Assembly (NCBI GenBank): GCA_002683315.1
Contig: NYTD01000325.1
Span: 1-40,035 of the forward strand
Origin: Deltaproteobacteria bacterium
Lineage (GTDB): Bacteria > Myxococcota_A > UBA796
Direction: 5' to 3'
Length of the DNA: 40,035 bases
Numbering within the stretch: position 1 is the stretch's first letter; every line of letters begins with the position of its first letter. The translations under genes were made by a program, and so were the position numbers. A model generated the notes under the pieces. That model was given only the letters and a program-made list of their open reading frames with translations, was not told the origin of the DNA and searched no databases. Shown piece after piece: positions 18,492 to 27,472 of this stretch.

Positions 18492-18515
18492 ATCACACAA
18501 CTTGTGATGTTTTTT
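18492..18515 (+). terminator. weak terminator-like hairpin with T-run
   Basis: ATCACA-CAACT-TGTGAT is followed by GTTTTTT. The stem is only 6 bp and AT-rich, so termination would be weak. No protein gene precedes it on this strand. Confidence 0.35.
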
Positions 18516-18535
18516 GGTTCTTGTGCTATGTACGC

Positions 18536-21500
18536 TTAATTGAAATCAATAATTACCATACCAGGACCGTCATTGTAACCATTTGTAGCATATTGATTGT
18601 CACCGTCGTTATACGAACCACCGCCCGCAGCCTCTTGTGTCCCAATGCAATAGCCACCACCTTCACCACCGGTATAGCCACCGCCACCACCACCAAGATG
18701 TATCCCAGAACCGCCTCCGCCTCCAAAACCACCATTCACATCGCCGTTATAACCGGAACTTAACGCGCATGTATTCCCATCACCGCCTAGACCTCCATTT
18801 AGAGGAGAAATACCACCAGCACCTGCGTAGCAATATGAAAAAGAAACACTGTCTCCATTGGAGTACCATCCAGCGCCACCACCACCGGCCCAATTGCAAT
18901 CGGTGACTGCTCCCCCGTATCCAACCGAGACCATTGTAGAATGAAATCCTCCCGCATAAGAAATCTGACCATCCATGTAACTGTTACAGCCAGCGGACTC
19001 ATTTCCTTCTCCACCACCACCACCAGCGATAATCAATGGTGCACTACCAATCCAAACAAAGGTTCCTCCACCACCGCCTTTTCCATATTCGGAGCCTACA
19101 TTGGACACTTCTGGATTTTGACCTATCAAAATATGTACAACATCACCTGCTTGCAAATCAAAGTCACCTCGCACTTGGGCTCCATATCCTTTGCAATAAC
19201 TTGCATTGGGATTATCTCCCCCAGATGCTCCTATTGCCTCAATGGTATAATTTCCAGTAGTGGGAACCACCCACTCTTGGATTCCTCCATTCAAAAGAAC
19301 CATACTCTCCAATGAGGTTCCTGAGTATACATTATCGCACTGGGATTGTGATGGACCTGTCTGCCCCTCTTGACCACAGTTGGTAAATGTCGCCGTTCCA
19401 CTCCATGGGAGTTGAACCGTTGCCGTAGCAGAGGCACTGCTTCCAGAAATGGTTCCATCACTCGGAGTTACGGTACAAATCCATGTATCTCCATCTCCCA
19501 CATTGGTTCCCGAAATGCTATCGGTAGTATTCGAGGTGAGCACTCCGTTCTGTGTCCATTCATAGCTGTAATTCACACTTTGACCATCGGGTTCGACCGA
19601 GGTGCTGTCCAAAGAACATATCAGATCGTCTCCAGCCAAAGGAGCCGCGGGCGATATCGATACCACCGGGGCTGTTGGTGCACGATTTTCCACGGTCAAA
19701 CTTGTGCTCGCAGAATCGTTTCCACCGTTGGAATCGTTTACCGAAGCAATACAAATAACAGTATCGCTCGGTAAAGCCGAGGTTGTGGTCAAATCCAAAC
19801 TACTTCCACTCCCAACTGCTATCGAATTCAACTCCCAAGAATACGATGCACTGAGGTTTTCATCCGGATCAGTCACCACCGCCGAACAAGAAAGGACACC
19901 ATCATTGTACACACCATTACTCGGAGAAATCGATACCGTAGAAACAACCGGATCAGTGTTTTCCACCATCACGCTAGCGCTGGATGTGGCCACTTCTCCA
20001 TCGGAGTCGATTGCGGTTGCCACACACGTGATCGCATCGCCCACATCCGTATCATTTGCCGAGACCGTGTAGGAAATTCCTGTACCAATCGTATTCACAC
20101 CGACACTCCAAGTGTAGCTTGGTGTCAGAATACCATCCGTTTGATCGCTTGCGCCGGCGCTGCACGTCAATATGCTTCCGGTAACAACGCCAATGCTTGG
20201 AGATATCGAGGTCGGTGTACCGAAAGAGGGGCCTGAATTATATACCATAACACTGGTAGAATCACTGGCAGAACCTCCATTTCCATCTGCAGAAACCACA
20301 GAACACACAAGGGTATCGTTTGCAGAAATGGAAACCGTACTCAAATCCAATTGTACTGAAGTGCTTGTGCTGCTGGTGCTCGCATAAATCGCTCCAGAAT
20401 TTTGGTTGCTCCACTCAAAGGTCAAACTCAGTGGGTCACCATCACCATCACTGGAGCTTACCGAGCAAGTAACCGTATCAGTTGTGGTCGGTGTGAGCAA
20501 ATCGATCGTCAGATCGTCTATAACGGGATCATTATTGAGGATTGTGATCGATGATTCTACATAATCTCCGTCGACATAACCATCGTTTGGGGTCACGCGA
20601 ACCGTCCATGTCTCTCCTACGCTGGTTTCGCTTGCAGGTAGCATGATTCCGCTGTAGGTCCCTCCATTGCTTCCACTCCATTCATAGGAAAAAGAAACAC
20701 TGTCGCCATCTGCATCCTCGGAATTGGCACTAACGGTCAACGTATCGACTGTATAGGCTTCGGTTGGTGCAATGCTAATCGTGGGTGCTGAGGGTGGAGT
20801 ATTGATGCGAAGAGTTTGGGCAACCAACGACGTAAATCCATCGCTATCCGTTGCCGTTATGGTAAGGTTGTGTTCCCCAACACTTAATCCATTATATCCA
20901 AAGGCAATATTCCCACTAGAATCGGAACCTTGAGTCGAGAATTCTCCATCGATGTCCGACACCCATGAAATCGCGATATCGCTTAATATGTCTTCTTGAT
21001 CTGCGACGGTACCAGCAAAAGATACAGAATTCCCCAACGAAAACACATCACCGGATAATGGAGCACTAAGCGTCAGACTCGGCGGAGTGCCAACAACAAT
21101 TTGTACTCCTGCCGTACACAATCCACCTACTTCATCTTCTACCTTGAGAATGATGGAATGATTGCCAATAGAAAGCTGATCGGTGGTAAAACCAAGAGTA
21201 CCATCGCTCAAAGGAGGAGCAGTATTGAGAACTCCATCAACATCGGATTCCCAGGCTACCGAAAGGAGGGCGTTGTTGATATCATCGTCTATTCCTGTTC
21301 CTTCAAAGGAAATGTTTTGCCCAAAAACAAATCCGCTGCTTGAATCTGGAGCCGTAATATCACACAAAGGATCGTTGTTGGGACCACCGACGGTAATCGC
21401 CAGATCTGCCACATTGCTCTTGCCAGTTGTATCTTCCACTCTCAAAGAGATGGCATGCTGTCCTTCCGACAAATTCAAATATCCGCTAATGGTACCATCA

Positions 21501-22036
21501 CTGGTAGGAGGACTGCTCAAAGATAATTCCCCATCTAAACTCGATTCCCAAACATAGGAAAGGTCACTTGGCGCATCTTCGGCATCATTGATGATGGCAG
21601 AGAAATGCACCAACTGATCCGCGTAGTAAGAACCATCAACGGTTGGAGAGAATAATTCAATCGTGGGTGCTTCCGTTTCCAAAACCTGAATATTGATGCT
21701 TGACATGGTCGCGGCACCTTCGGGATCTACCACCTGGAGCTTGAGTTGAGTATCACTTGCTTCCAAGGCAATACGACACGATGTAGAAGAATCAGCTTCG
21801 GGCGTGTTTTCTGCACACAATTCTCGCGCATCTGTACTCCACTTCACCCTGAGATCAAGGGAGGAGTGATTATCATCCGCGACAAGCCCAATAAAAGTGT
21901 ATTCCACTGACTCTAACAATTCGACTCCCTCTACATGTGAGGTAATCGTCGCAGTAGGATCTGAATTATAAATTTTTAACCCTTCTTCAGAACTTGTACA
22001 GGCGAAGAAGAATGGGACTAGACATAAATATCTCAT
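18536..22036 (-). CDS. multi-PKD/Ig-like lipoprotein with ALK/LTK-type glycine-rich domain
   Basis: A 1166-aa lipoprotein; its signal MRYLCLVPFFFA before the Cys is one of the few here with an Arg. TTGGAG precedes the ATG. About nine PKD/Ig-like domains (about 20-877) repeat a YxWxxxxDG...I strand pattern with D-rich turns (SDGDGDPLS, EDADGDS). The last 289 residues match the glycine-rich domain of the receptor kinases ALK and LTK. The order is FTNCGQEGQTGPSQSQC, a GIQEWVVPTTGNYTIEAIGASGG segment split by further residues, VHILIGQ, KGGGGGTFVW, PLIIAGGGGG and HLGGGGGGYTGGEGG. The shared order goes well beyond glycine content. It is probably surface-exposed; ligand unknown. Confidence 0.85.
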   Translation of the reverse strand: MRYLCLVPFFFACTSSEEGLKIYNSDPTATITSHVEGVELLESVEYTFIGLVADDNHSSLDLRVKWSTDARELCAENTPEADSSTSCRIALEASDTQLKLQVVDPEGAATMSSINIQVLETEAPTIELFSPTVDGSYYADQLVHFSAIINDAEDAPSDLSYVWESSLDGELSLSSPPTSDGTISGYLNLSEGQHAISLRVEDTTGKSNVADLAITVGGPNNDPLCDITAPDSSSGFVFGQNISFEGTGIDDDINNALLSVAWESDVDGVLNTAPPLSDGTLGFTTDQLSIGNHSIILKVEDEVGGLCTAGVQIVVGTPPSLTLSAPLSGDVFSLGNSVSFAGTVADQEDILSDIAISWVSDIDGEFSTQGSDSSGNIAFGYNGLSVGEHNLTITATDSDGFTSLVAQTLRINTPPSAPTISIAPTEAYTVDTLTVSANSEDADGDSVSFSYEWSGSNGGTYSGIMLPASETSVGETWTVRVTPNDGYVDGDYVESSITILNNDPVIDDLTIDLLTPTTTDTVTCSVSSSDGDGDPLSLTFEWSNQNSGAIYASTSSTSTSVQLDLSTVSISANDTLVCSVVSADGNGGSASDSTSVMVYNSGPSFGTPTSISPSIGVVTGSILTCSAGASDQTDGILTPSYTWSVGVNTIGTGISYTVSANDTDVGDAITCVATAIDSDGEVATSSASVMVENTDPVVSTVSISPSNGVYNDGVLSCSAVVTDPDENLSASYSWELNSIAVGSGSSLDLTTTSALPSDTVICIASVNDSNGGNDSASTSLTVENRAPTAPVVSISPAAPLAGDDLICSLDSTSVEPDGQSVNYSYEWTQNGVLTSNTTDSISGTNVGDGDTWICTVTPSDGTISGSSASATATVQLPWSGTATFTNCGQEGQTGPSQSQCDNVYSGTSLESMVLLNGGIQEWVVPTTGNYTIEAIGASGGDNPNASYCKGYGAQVRGDFDLQAGDVVHILIGQNPEVSNVGSEYGKGGGGGTFVWIGSAPLIIAGGGGGEGNESAGCNSYMDGQISYAGGFHSTMVSVGYGGAVTDCNWAGGGGAGWYSNGDSVSFSYCYAGAGGISPLNGGLGGDGNTCALSSGYNGDVNGGFGGGGGSGIHLGGGGGGYTGGEGGGYCIGTQEAAGGGSYNDGDNQYATNGYNDGPGMVIIDFN

Positions 22037-22050
22037 AGAAACTCCAATCT

Positions 22051-22069
22051 TTCTATTCTAGAAATAGAA
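22051..22069. promoter_or_regulatory. inverted repeat and shared 12-mer upstream of the PKD/glycine-rich gene
   Basis: TTCTATT-CTAGA-AATAGAA is a 7-bp inverted repeat located 15 nt upstream of the start codon at 22036. The 12-mer TTTCTATTCTAG (22050-22061) occurs again at 35450-35461 upstream of the FG-GAP surface protein. On the coding strand it contains TAGAAT, which is close to a -10 box. No convincing -35 element was found for either copy. Confidence 0.3.
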
Positions 22070-22304
22070 TAAGATGTTGAATTCTCCTTGGCAAAAATCT
22101 ATGGCTATATACTTCTATTCGGAACATTTTCGGTAAACTCATCTCTTGTAAAGAGAATATCGTAGATTAACCATCGGATAAAAAATAGAAGAGAGAGAAA
22201 AATGAATAGAATATCTGGACATCATGACTGAGATTTTGCATATCTTTTCGATCTCACTCCAGCATTACTGACCCAAAGACACTGACATTACAAACTTTTG
22301 AAGC

Positions 22305-24377
22305 CTAATATAACGATGTCACATATAGACGCTGTTCATATAGATAGGTCGAAGGGATTTCCCAAAAATTATCGGTCTGTAGCATGCCGGAAAAATTGGT
22401 ATCGACAACACGATAACCAGACCATTCTCCTACTCCATAGCCACTAGGAGAGGATGTATATGATGTATAGTCGGGCGCTGAATCACAATTCCATCCTGCA
22501 CCAACCAAAATCTGCTCTCCATCAAGAAGTGGCAAACCCACAACATCAGAAGTAACCCATCCCCCATTGCCATACCCAATTTGTAACTCTTCAAAGAGCA
22601 ACATCCATTCTTGTGATGCATCCATACGAGAGAAAACAGAAAGCGTCACATCACAATAGGTGTATTCCAATCCAATATCAAAGGAGTCCAATGTAGAATT
22701 ACCCACGACATCATAAATATTTCCTCGAAATGCATGATTGTTGGAATAGTTGTCAACAAAAACACCAGAGACAGTATATGCAATGGAACTACCACAAACC
22801 CCCATTGCACAGTTGTAATTCCCATCTTCTGTCGCACTATACGTAGAACTTCCTGCTTGAATATCATAGGGCGTATTATTGAGAACATCACAATGCGTCG
22901 TCATAAAATTAGAGTCTGTATCCATTACCAAACCCCATCCATCATTGTTTCGAATTCCATCAATATCATTAATTAACCCCGTACAAGACAAACTACTTGA
23001 TTCCAAATATAGACCCCCTCCTACTGTAGCCGTGTTATCTTGAATCAATGTATCAACAAGAGAAATCGTACTGTCGACCGCATATAATGCTCCTCCCTCT
23101 TCTTCCGCTTGGTTGTCTTCAACTATAGAGGAATCAAGCGTCGCACTGCTCTGGGACAAATATAGACCTCCTCCTTTTATCCCGTTCGAAGTGCCAATAT
23201 ACAGATAAGTTCCTTCTATAATACTCTGTGAAGCATATAGTGCCGTACTCGTAGCATCTGTGATAGAGACATTGTTCAATGTTGCTGTGGTATTACTTAA
23301 CGAAAGACCTCCAAGCAGTACAACATCTTCCATATATACAGAACCACTTGATTGTTGCACAACATACTCTTCTTGAGATTGCAAGATTACATCTCCAAGT
23401 CCATACAGCATAAGATCTGTACTACTATCTAAGAATATCTCATAGGTTCCAGAGCAAAAAAACAGAGACTGTGCATCATGGAGATCATATTCGTCTACAG
23501 ACACAACATTGCTTCGCTCTCCTCCTTGAATCAATGAAGAAACCAGTCCTTCCTCTGTGGTTCCCTCATCGCAATCATTGTCTATCTGATCGCACACTTC
23601 TATAGCCTGCGGATGAATGGAAGGATTATCGTCATTACAATCATCATTGGTCAGGGCGTATCCAGTAGGAAGTGCACATCGCTGGATATCCACATCAAAT
23701 CCTCCAAATCCATCTTCATCGACATCTTCGAAAAACCACGTTCCCGTCGTCCAATCAATGGTATCATCTTGATCATCGATCAACGAATCACAATCATCAT
23801 CCAGCTCATTGCAAATCTCCTGAGCCTGCGGATGAATATCGGCACGAGTATCATCACAATCGGTTGTATTGAGCACAAATCCTGTTGGCTCTTGACACGC
23901 CTCTTGGGATACATTCACGTCACCAAACCCGTCATCATCGGTATCTGCAAACCACATCAACTGATCCACAGCATCAGTATCAACCACATCATCACAGTTG
24001 TCATCAATGTTATTACAAATCTCTGACGCTTGTGGATGTATCTGTTCACTTGTATCGTCACAATCGCCTTCTTCAAGAGAAAAACCATCGTGTAAAGAAC
24101 AAACGATAGCTTCTTCCTTTCCAAACCCATCACCATCTGCATCAATGAACACATCAATACCAAGAGACAAATCTATCGATGTATCCATATCGTCGATAAA
24201 AGTATCACAGTCATCATCGATGTTATTGCAAATCTCTTGTGCTTGCGGATGAATCGATGAATTTTTGTCGTCGCAGTCCACATCTGAGAGGAAACCATCC
24301 TCATCGAAGTCGACAATGGGATTTCCTGCGTCATCTTTTTGTTGACAAGAAAACAGAAGAAGCCAAAAAATCATCAT
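22305..24377 (-). CDS. MopE-repeat lipoprotein with beta-helix and C-terminal beta-sandwich
   Basis: A 690-aa lipoprotein with the signal MMIFWLLLFS before the Cys. Four MopE repeats (about 22-275) carry IHPQAQEICNNIDDDC cores. A beta-helix region (about 285-520) follows, with GGGLYL/GGALYAV rungs, as in polymorphic outer membrane proteins. The last 140 residues begin NNHAFRGNIYDV and contain an LDGEQILVGAGWNC segment; this layout recalls a widespread bacterial C-terminal beta-sandwich that begins NxFRGNxY and has an aGxxYxiG strand, though the match is by eye. It is monocistronic and divergent from the MscS gene, which starts 56 bp away. Confidence 0.8.
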   Translation of the reverse strand: MMIFWLLLFSCQQKDDAGNPIVDFDEDGFLSDVDCDDKNSSIHPQAQEICNNIDDDCDTFIDDMDTSIDLSLGIDVFIDADGDGFGKEEAIVCSLHDGFSLEEGDCDDTSEQIHPQASEICNNIDDNCDDVVDTDAVDQLMWFADTDDDGFGDVNVSQEACQEPTGFVLNTTDCDDTRADIHPQAQEICNELDDDCDSLIDDQDDTIDWTTGTWFFEDVDEDGFGGFDVDIQRCALPTGYALTNDDCNDDNPSIHPQAIEVCDQIDNDCDEGTTEEGLVSSLIQGGERSNVVSVDEYDLHDAQSLFFCSGTYEIFLDSSTDLMLYGLGDVILQSQEEYVVQQSSGSVYMEDVVLLGGLSLSNTTATLNNVSITDATSTALYASQSIIEGTYLYIGTSNGIKGGGLYLSQSSATLDSSIVEDNQAEEEGGALYAVDSTISLVDTLIQDNTATVGGGLYLESSSLSCTGLINDIDGIRNNDGWGLVMDTDSNFMTTHCDVLNNTPYDIQAGSSTYSATEDGNYNCAMGVCGSSIAYTVSGVFVDNYSNNHAFRGNIYDVVGNSTLDSFDIGLEYTYCDVTLSVFSRMDASQEWMLLFEELQIGYGNGGWVTSDVVGLPLLDGEQILVGAGWNCDSAPDYTSYTSSPSGYGVGEWSGYRVVDTNFSGMLQTDNFWEIPSTYLYEQRLYVTSLY

Positions 24378-24381
24378 AAGC

Positions 24382-24407
24382 TATTGTTCTTTTGTAGAAA
24401 AACAATA
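24382..24407. promoter_or_regulatory. inverted repeat in the 56-bp divergent promoter region
   Basis: TATTGTT (24382-24388) and AACAATA (24401-24407) are exact reverse complements between the divergent MopE/beta-helix and MscS genes. The position fits an operator acting on one or both genes, but nothing else supports this. Confidence 0.25.
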
Positions 24408-24433
24408 CATCATCGATAGAACTCCTTTACATA

Positions 24434-25948
24434 ATGAGAAATACTGTGTTTTATCAACTTGTTGCCGAAAATATCTCTGCACTATCACCCCTCATTCTAT
24501 CCATAATTTCCATCATTGTCATTATGTATAGTCTACCAAAAATTTCTAAATATCTAGCCGATGCAACAAAAGACAGTACATGGATTAACCGCTATCAAGC
24601 CATTCAAGTCTCATTAATCCTCTCCCTTTTGTTTGCTGGATTATCGGAACTCACATACGATTTGGACTTTACACGCATTGTGAATGAGCATCCACAACAA
24701 CAACAACTTCTTTCTCAACTGAATCTATACAAAAAGATTGTAAGCCATATTTTTTTATTGCTCTGTGTTATTTTTTCTTTTCGTGTTGTGCGAGAGAACC
24801 AATACAAAAAGCTTCTCTCCACCCTTTTTCTGACCCTATTTGTATATCTCTCTCTCGCTCTATGGGAATATGTTCCTTTTTTTTGGGAACAAATCCGAAC
24901 GATTCAACAAAGTCAGTATCACTCCATTTTGGCCATACCTGTTGCGATCATCATCGTCATGATGGGTCACTATGGTATGAAATGGATCATCTTCCCCATC
25001 CTCAAAAAAACCAAGACAGAATTCGACGATATTCTCTTCTCTTATTTGAGAATACCTGTTCTCGCATCTATCTTTCTATTTGGACTTAGCGCGGCGACCG
25101 TTGATTATCCTCTTCCCGCATTTTGGAAAGGATTTTTTCATTCTATCTATCTAAGCATTGCTGTCTTTATTTGGAGCAGAGCATTCTTCCTACTTTCTGC
25201 ACTTGTATTAAAGCAACTTGAACAAAAACAAGGGAAGTACAAAATTGTTCAGCCACGGACACTTCCTATATTTTCCCTTCTATCTCGCATGATTGTCACA
25301 ATCGTTAGCGTATATTGCTTTTTACTTGCGTGGGACAAAGATCCAAGCGGTTGGATTGCATCAGCAGGGATTATTGGAATCGCGGTTGCATATGCGTCAC
25401 AAGACACTCTTGCCAGTTTTTTGGCAGGAGTTGCCATCTTGACAGATGCTCCTTATAAACTCAATGACTTTCTAATTTTGGAGAACGGCGAGCGTGGAAA
25501 AGTTACCCATATCGGATTTCGAAGCACAAGACTTCTAACACCAGATCATGTGGAAATCATCATTCCCAACTCTCTAATGTCCTCTACACAAATAAGCAAC
25601 ATGAGTGGTGGGAGTATCAAACATGTTCGGATTGATTGTGCTGCAGGTGTGGCATACGGAAGTGATATCGATGAAGTTCGCCGTATTCTCTTCGATATAG
25701 CTTCAAGAATTGATCATCTCGTGAAAGACAATGAAAAAACCAACCCTGAAGTTCACTTTGTCTCTATGGGAGCCTCTAGTCTTGATTTTGTGTTGCGTAT
25801 TTGGATCACAAATCCACTTTATCTAAGAGAAGTTCAAGACCAGGCCAACACACTCATCTACAAAGAATTTACGAAAGCGGGTATCGAGATTCCATATGCA
25901 AAACAAGACGTGTATCTATATAATATGTCCAAAGACAAGAACACTTAG
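24434..25948 (+). CDS. mechanosensitive ion channel, MscS family
   Basis: A 504-aa inner-membrane channel that opens under membrane tension to release solutes in osmotic downshock. Roughly eight hydrophobic segments precede the pore-lining helix (GIIGIAVAYASQDTLASFLAGVAI, about 312-335). The MscS beta-domain then follows, with the conserved DFLILENGERGKVTHIGFRSTRL and IIIPNSLMSSTQISNMS motifs. A cytoplasmic alpha/beta end finishes the protein. E. coli MscS has 286 aa and three helices, so this belongs to the larger multi-helix type. No RBS is obvious at ATG 24434. It is divergent from a surface-protein gene and convergent with the PDZ-thioredoxin gene, 3 nt away. Confidence 0.9.
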   Translation: MRNTVFYQLVAENISALSPLILSIISIIVIMYSLPKISKYLADATKDSTWINRYQAIQVSLILSLLFAGLSELTYDLDFTRIVNEHPQQQQLLSQLNLYKKIVSHIFLLLCVIFSFRVVRENQYKKLLSTLFLTLFVYLSLALWEYVPFFWEQIRTIQQSQYHSILAIPVAIIIVMMGHYGMKWIIFPILKKTKTEFDDILFSYLRIPVLASIFLFGLSAATVDYPLPAFWKGFFHSIYLSIAVFIWSRAFFLLSALVLKQLEQKQGKYKIVQPRTLPIFSLLSRMIVTIVSVYCFLLAWDKDPSGWIASAGIIGIAVAYASQDTLASFLAGVAILTDAPYKLNDFLILENGERGKVTHIGFRSTRLLTPDHVEIIIPNSLMSSTQISNMSGGSIKHVRIDCAAGVAYGSDIDEVRRILFDIASRIDHLVKDNEKTNPEVHFVSMGASSLDFVLRIWITNPLYLREVQDQANTLIYKEFTKAGIEIPYAKQDVYLYNMSKDKNT

Positions 25949-25951
25949 CTT

Positions 25952-26782
25952 TTATTTATCCAGAAGCTCCACAATTCGGTTCTCAAGCTTTTGAATATGT
26001 CCTCCTCCAATAAAAACATCTTGGATAATGCCCTTATCATCTATGAGATAAGCCGTGGGTAAAGCTTGAACAGAATACATCCGAAACGCATCGTAACTAC
26101 GATTTGATCCTAAGCCATAGGGTATTTTAAATCTTCGTGCAATCGGACGAATCTTCGCCTCCGGCTCATCGGTAATTCCGATAATCTTCAGCCCCTTTTC
26201 CGCATACTTTTCGTGCAACTGACGAAAATGCGGCATCATCATCAAACAGGGGCCACACCACGTCGCCCAAAAGTCCAACAAAACAACACTACCTGGCTCT
26301 GGTGTAAAATTTATCTCTTCGCGTGTATCGAAATCTACATACGTAAACGATTTTGCCGGCTGCCCCAAAAACATATTTCTTTGGAGCTCACGCTCAGCTG
26401 GTCTCGCTCCCAACATCACCCGTACATCCTCATCAACTTTGGAACCCTTGTGTAAGACACGGTGAAGCGTAGCTACATCACCAGCATTCTTTGATTGAAT
26501 CTGTGCAATGAACTTTTCTTTGGTATCGACACGAACACCGTCAATGTGTGAATAAACATCTCCTGCTTCCACACCATAATGCGAAGCTGGAGAATCTTGT
26601 ACAACCAAATCCACCTCTATCAACGGAGCATCAAATCCAAGATTTTTACTGGAAAATGCATCACGCTCTTGAAAACGAACACCGAGCCATCCTTTTTGTA
26701 TGCGCTGCTCTTGCATCATGACAGGAGGATCTGCATGGGCAGCAGAAGAGAAACCGATTAGAAAAGAAAATAACCAAAACAT
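25952..26782 (-). CDS. exported PDZ domain - TlpA-like thioredoxin fusion
   Basis: A 276-aa exported thiol-disulfide protein. The start at ATG 26782 is chosen because AGGGG lies 5 nt upstream and it gives a clean signal (MFWLFSFLIGFSSAAHA, cleaved before DPP); the track's start at 26815 has no RBS. A PDZ domain follows (GWLGVRF..., VVQDSPASHYGVEAGDVYSHIDG, about 30-125). Then comes a TlpA/ResA-type thioredoxin domain with the active site ATWCGPC (175-179) and the cis-Pro segment VQALPTAYLI. Thioredoxins of this kind reduce or rearrange disulfides, for example for cytochrome c maturation. A PDZ-thioredoxin fusion is uncommon; it may target the redox domain to a particular peptide end. Confidence 0.85.
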   Translation of the reverse strand: MFWLFSFLIGFSSAAHADPPVMMQEQRIQKGWLGVRFQERDAFSSKNLGFDAPLIEVDLVVQDSPASHYGVEAGDVYSHIDGVRVDTKEKFIAQIQSKNAGDVATLHRVLHKGSKVDEDVRVMLGARPAERELQRNMFLGQPAKSFTYVDFDTREEINFTPEPGSVVLLDFWATWCGPCLMMMPHFRQLHEKYAEKGLKIIGITDEPEAKIRPIARRFKIPYGLGSNRSYDAFRMYSVQALPTAYLIDDKGIIQDVFIGGGHIQKLENRIVELLDK

Positions 26783-26787
26783 ATACG

Positions 26788-26792
26788 CCCCT
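26788..26792 (-). promoter_or_regulatory. RBS deciding the start of the PDZ-thioredoxin gene
   Basis: On the minus strand AGGGG lies 5 nt before ATG 26782. No comparable site precedes the upstream in-frame ATGs (26806, 26815). Confidence 0.5.
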
Positions 26793-26876
26793 AAGTTATA
26801 TTTCATAAAACACATTGTATGATATCTTTATTCAAAGCATTATGCATTGTACTCACTCAAACCACATCGTCTAGCC

Positions 26877-27140
26877 ATGCATTATCCCCAAGACCCAGAT
26901 AGCAGCTCCGAAGAAGATTCTATATCCATTGAAGAGCCCTCCAAAGAAAGAACCTTTCTATACGAAGAAGATATCTTTGAGGAATCACAAGATGAGACCA
27001 TGCTTAGCCCTCCCCTTTATTTAGAAGAATCTATTTCTGAATCGATTGAGTATGCTGAAGATGAAATGGAATCAATGAGCCGAGACCTTCTCTCTCCGTT
27101 CCATTCTTCAGACAGCGAAGATTCTTCAAAAGCAGATTAG
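26877..27140 (+). CDS. small acidic protein, function unknown
   Basis: An 87-aa ORF starting at ATG 26877 (MHYPQDPDSSSEEDS). It is almost wholly acidic and Ser-rich, with many EE, DE and ES pairs and no hydrophobic core, so it is probably disordered. There is no clear RBS and no recognised family. The track's longer TTG start at 26847 adds ten non-acidic residues. Its stop overlaps the end of the uraH gene on the other strand by 4 bp. It may be a true intrinsically disordered protein, but composition alone could also keep an ORF open, so confidence is moderate. Confidence 0.45.
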   Translation: MHYPQDPDSSSEEDSISIEEPSKERTFLYEEDIFEESQDETMLSPPLYLEESISESIEYAEDEMESMSRDLLSPFHSSDSEDSSKAD

Positions 27141-27472
27141 GATCCTCGATACGTTGAATATGCAAAGGGGCTGAGAAGTAATGGTATATGATGGTGCTGT
27201 TCTGGATGATACACCTGAAATGTTATGACAGCCTCGGGATAAAAACCATTGATTCCAAGTCGATTGTGATATGAGCCTGTATCAAAATGCATTTGATACA
27301 CACCTTTGTCCAATACGCCTGTTAACAGATTACTAATTCTGCCATCATCATCGGTCACACCATGTGCAAGCAGCACAAACCGACCTTCTTGTTTTTGAAA
27401 GAGTTGAACGGATACGCCGTCCGCGGGAACACCTCTGTGGGTATCCAAGATATGGGTAGTAATGGGACTCAT
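27137..27472 (-). CDS. uraH: 5-hydroxyisourate hydrolase
   Basis: Hydrolyses 5-hydroxyisourate, the product of urate oxidation, to OHCU. The 111-aa protein is the usual length for the transthyretin-like hydrolases. Visible signatures are the N-terminal ITTHILDTHRGVPA (catalytic His7), DGRISNLL (Arg45), the C-terminal HHHIPLLLSPFAYSTYRGS. The last is the diagnostic family end and is complete here. No signal peptide is present, so it acts in the cytoplasm. It is the last gene of a three-gene set, and its start overlaps the uraD stop by 4 nt. Confidence 0.95.
   Translation of the reverse strand: MSPITTHILDTHRGVPADGVSVQLFQKQEGRFVLLAHGVTDDDGRISNLLTGVLDKGVYQMHFDTGSYHNRLGINGFYPEAVITFQVYHPEQHHHIPLLLSPFAYSTYRGS

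Larger units (their letters stand above)
18237..18515 (+). ncRNA. candidate structured small RNA
   Basis: On the plus strand, TTCTAA (18214-18219) and TATAGT (18237-18242) are spaced by 17 nt, a weak sigma70-like promoter. Downstream come a perfect 11-bp stem (GAATCCCATTG/CAATGGGATTC), a 5-bp GGTCA/TGACC stem and a final ATCACA/TGTGAT hairpin followed by GTTTTTT. The order of promoter, stems and terminator is what a small RNA gene would show. The interval given starts at the -10-like box because the true 5' end cannot be read from sequence. No known RNA family was recognised. Confidence 0.2.
18215..18535. other. 320-bp gap between two surface-protein genes, with several hairpins
   Basis: No convincing gene lies here; the small ORFs found have no family features or RBS. 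The gap holds an 11-bp inverted repeat (18351-18390), a second repeat GGTCA/TGACC (18456-18475) and a terminator-like hairpin with a T-run (18492-18515). The last two point to a possible plus-strand transcript. It also must contain the promoter for the minus-strand gene that starts at 18214. Confidence 0.5.
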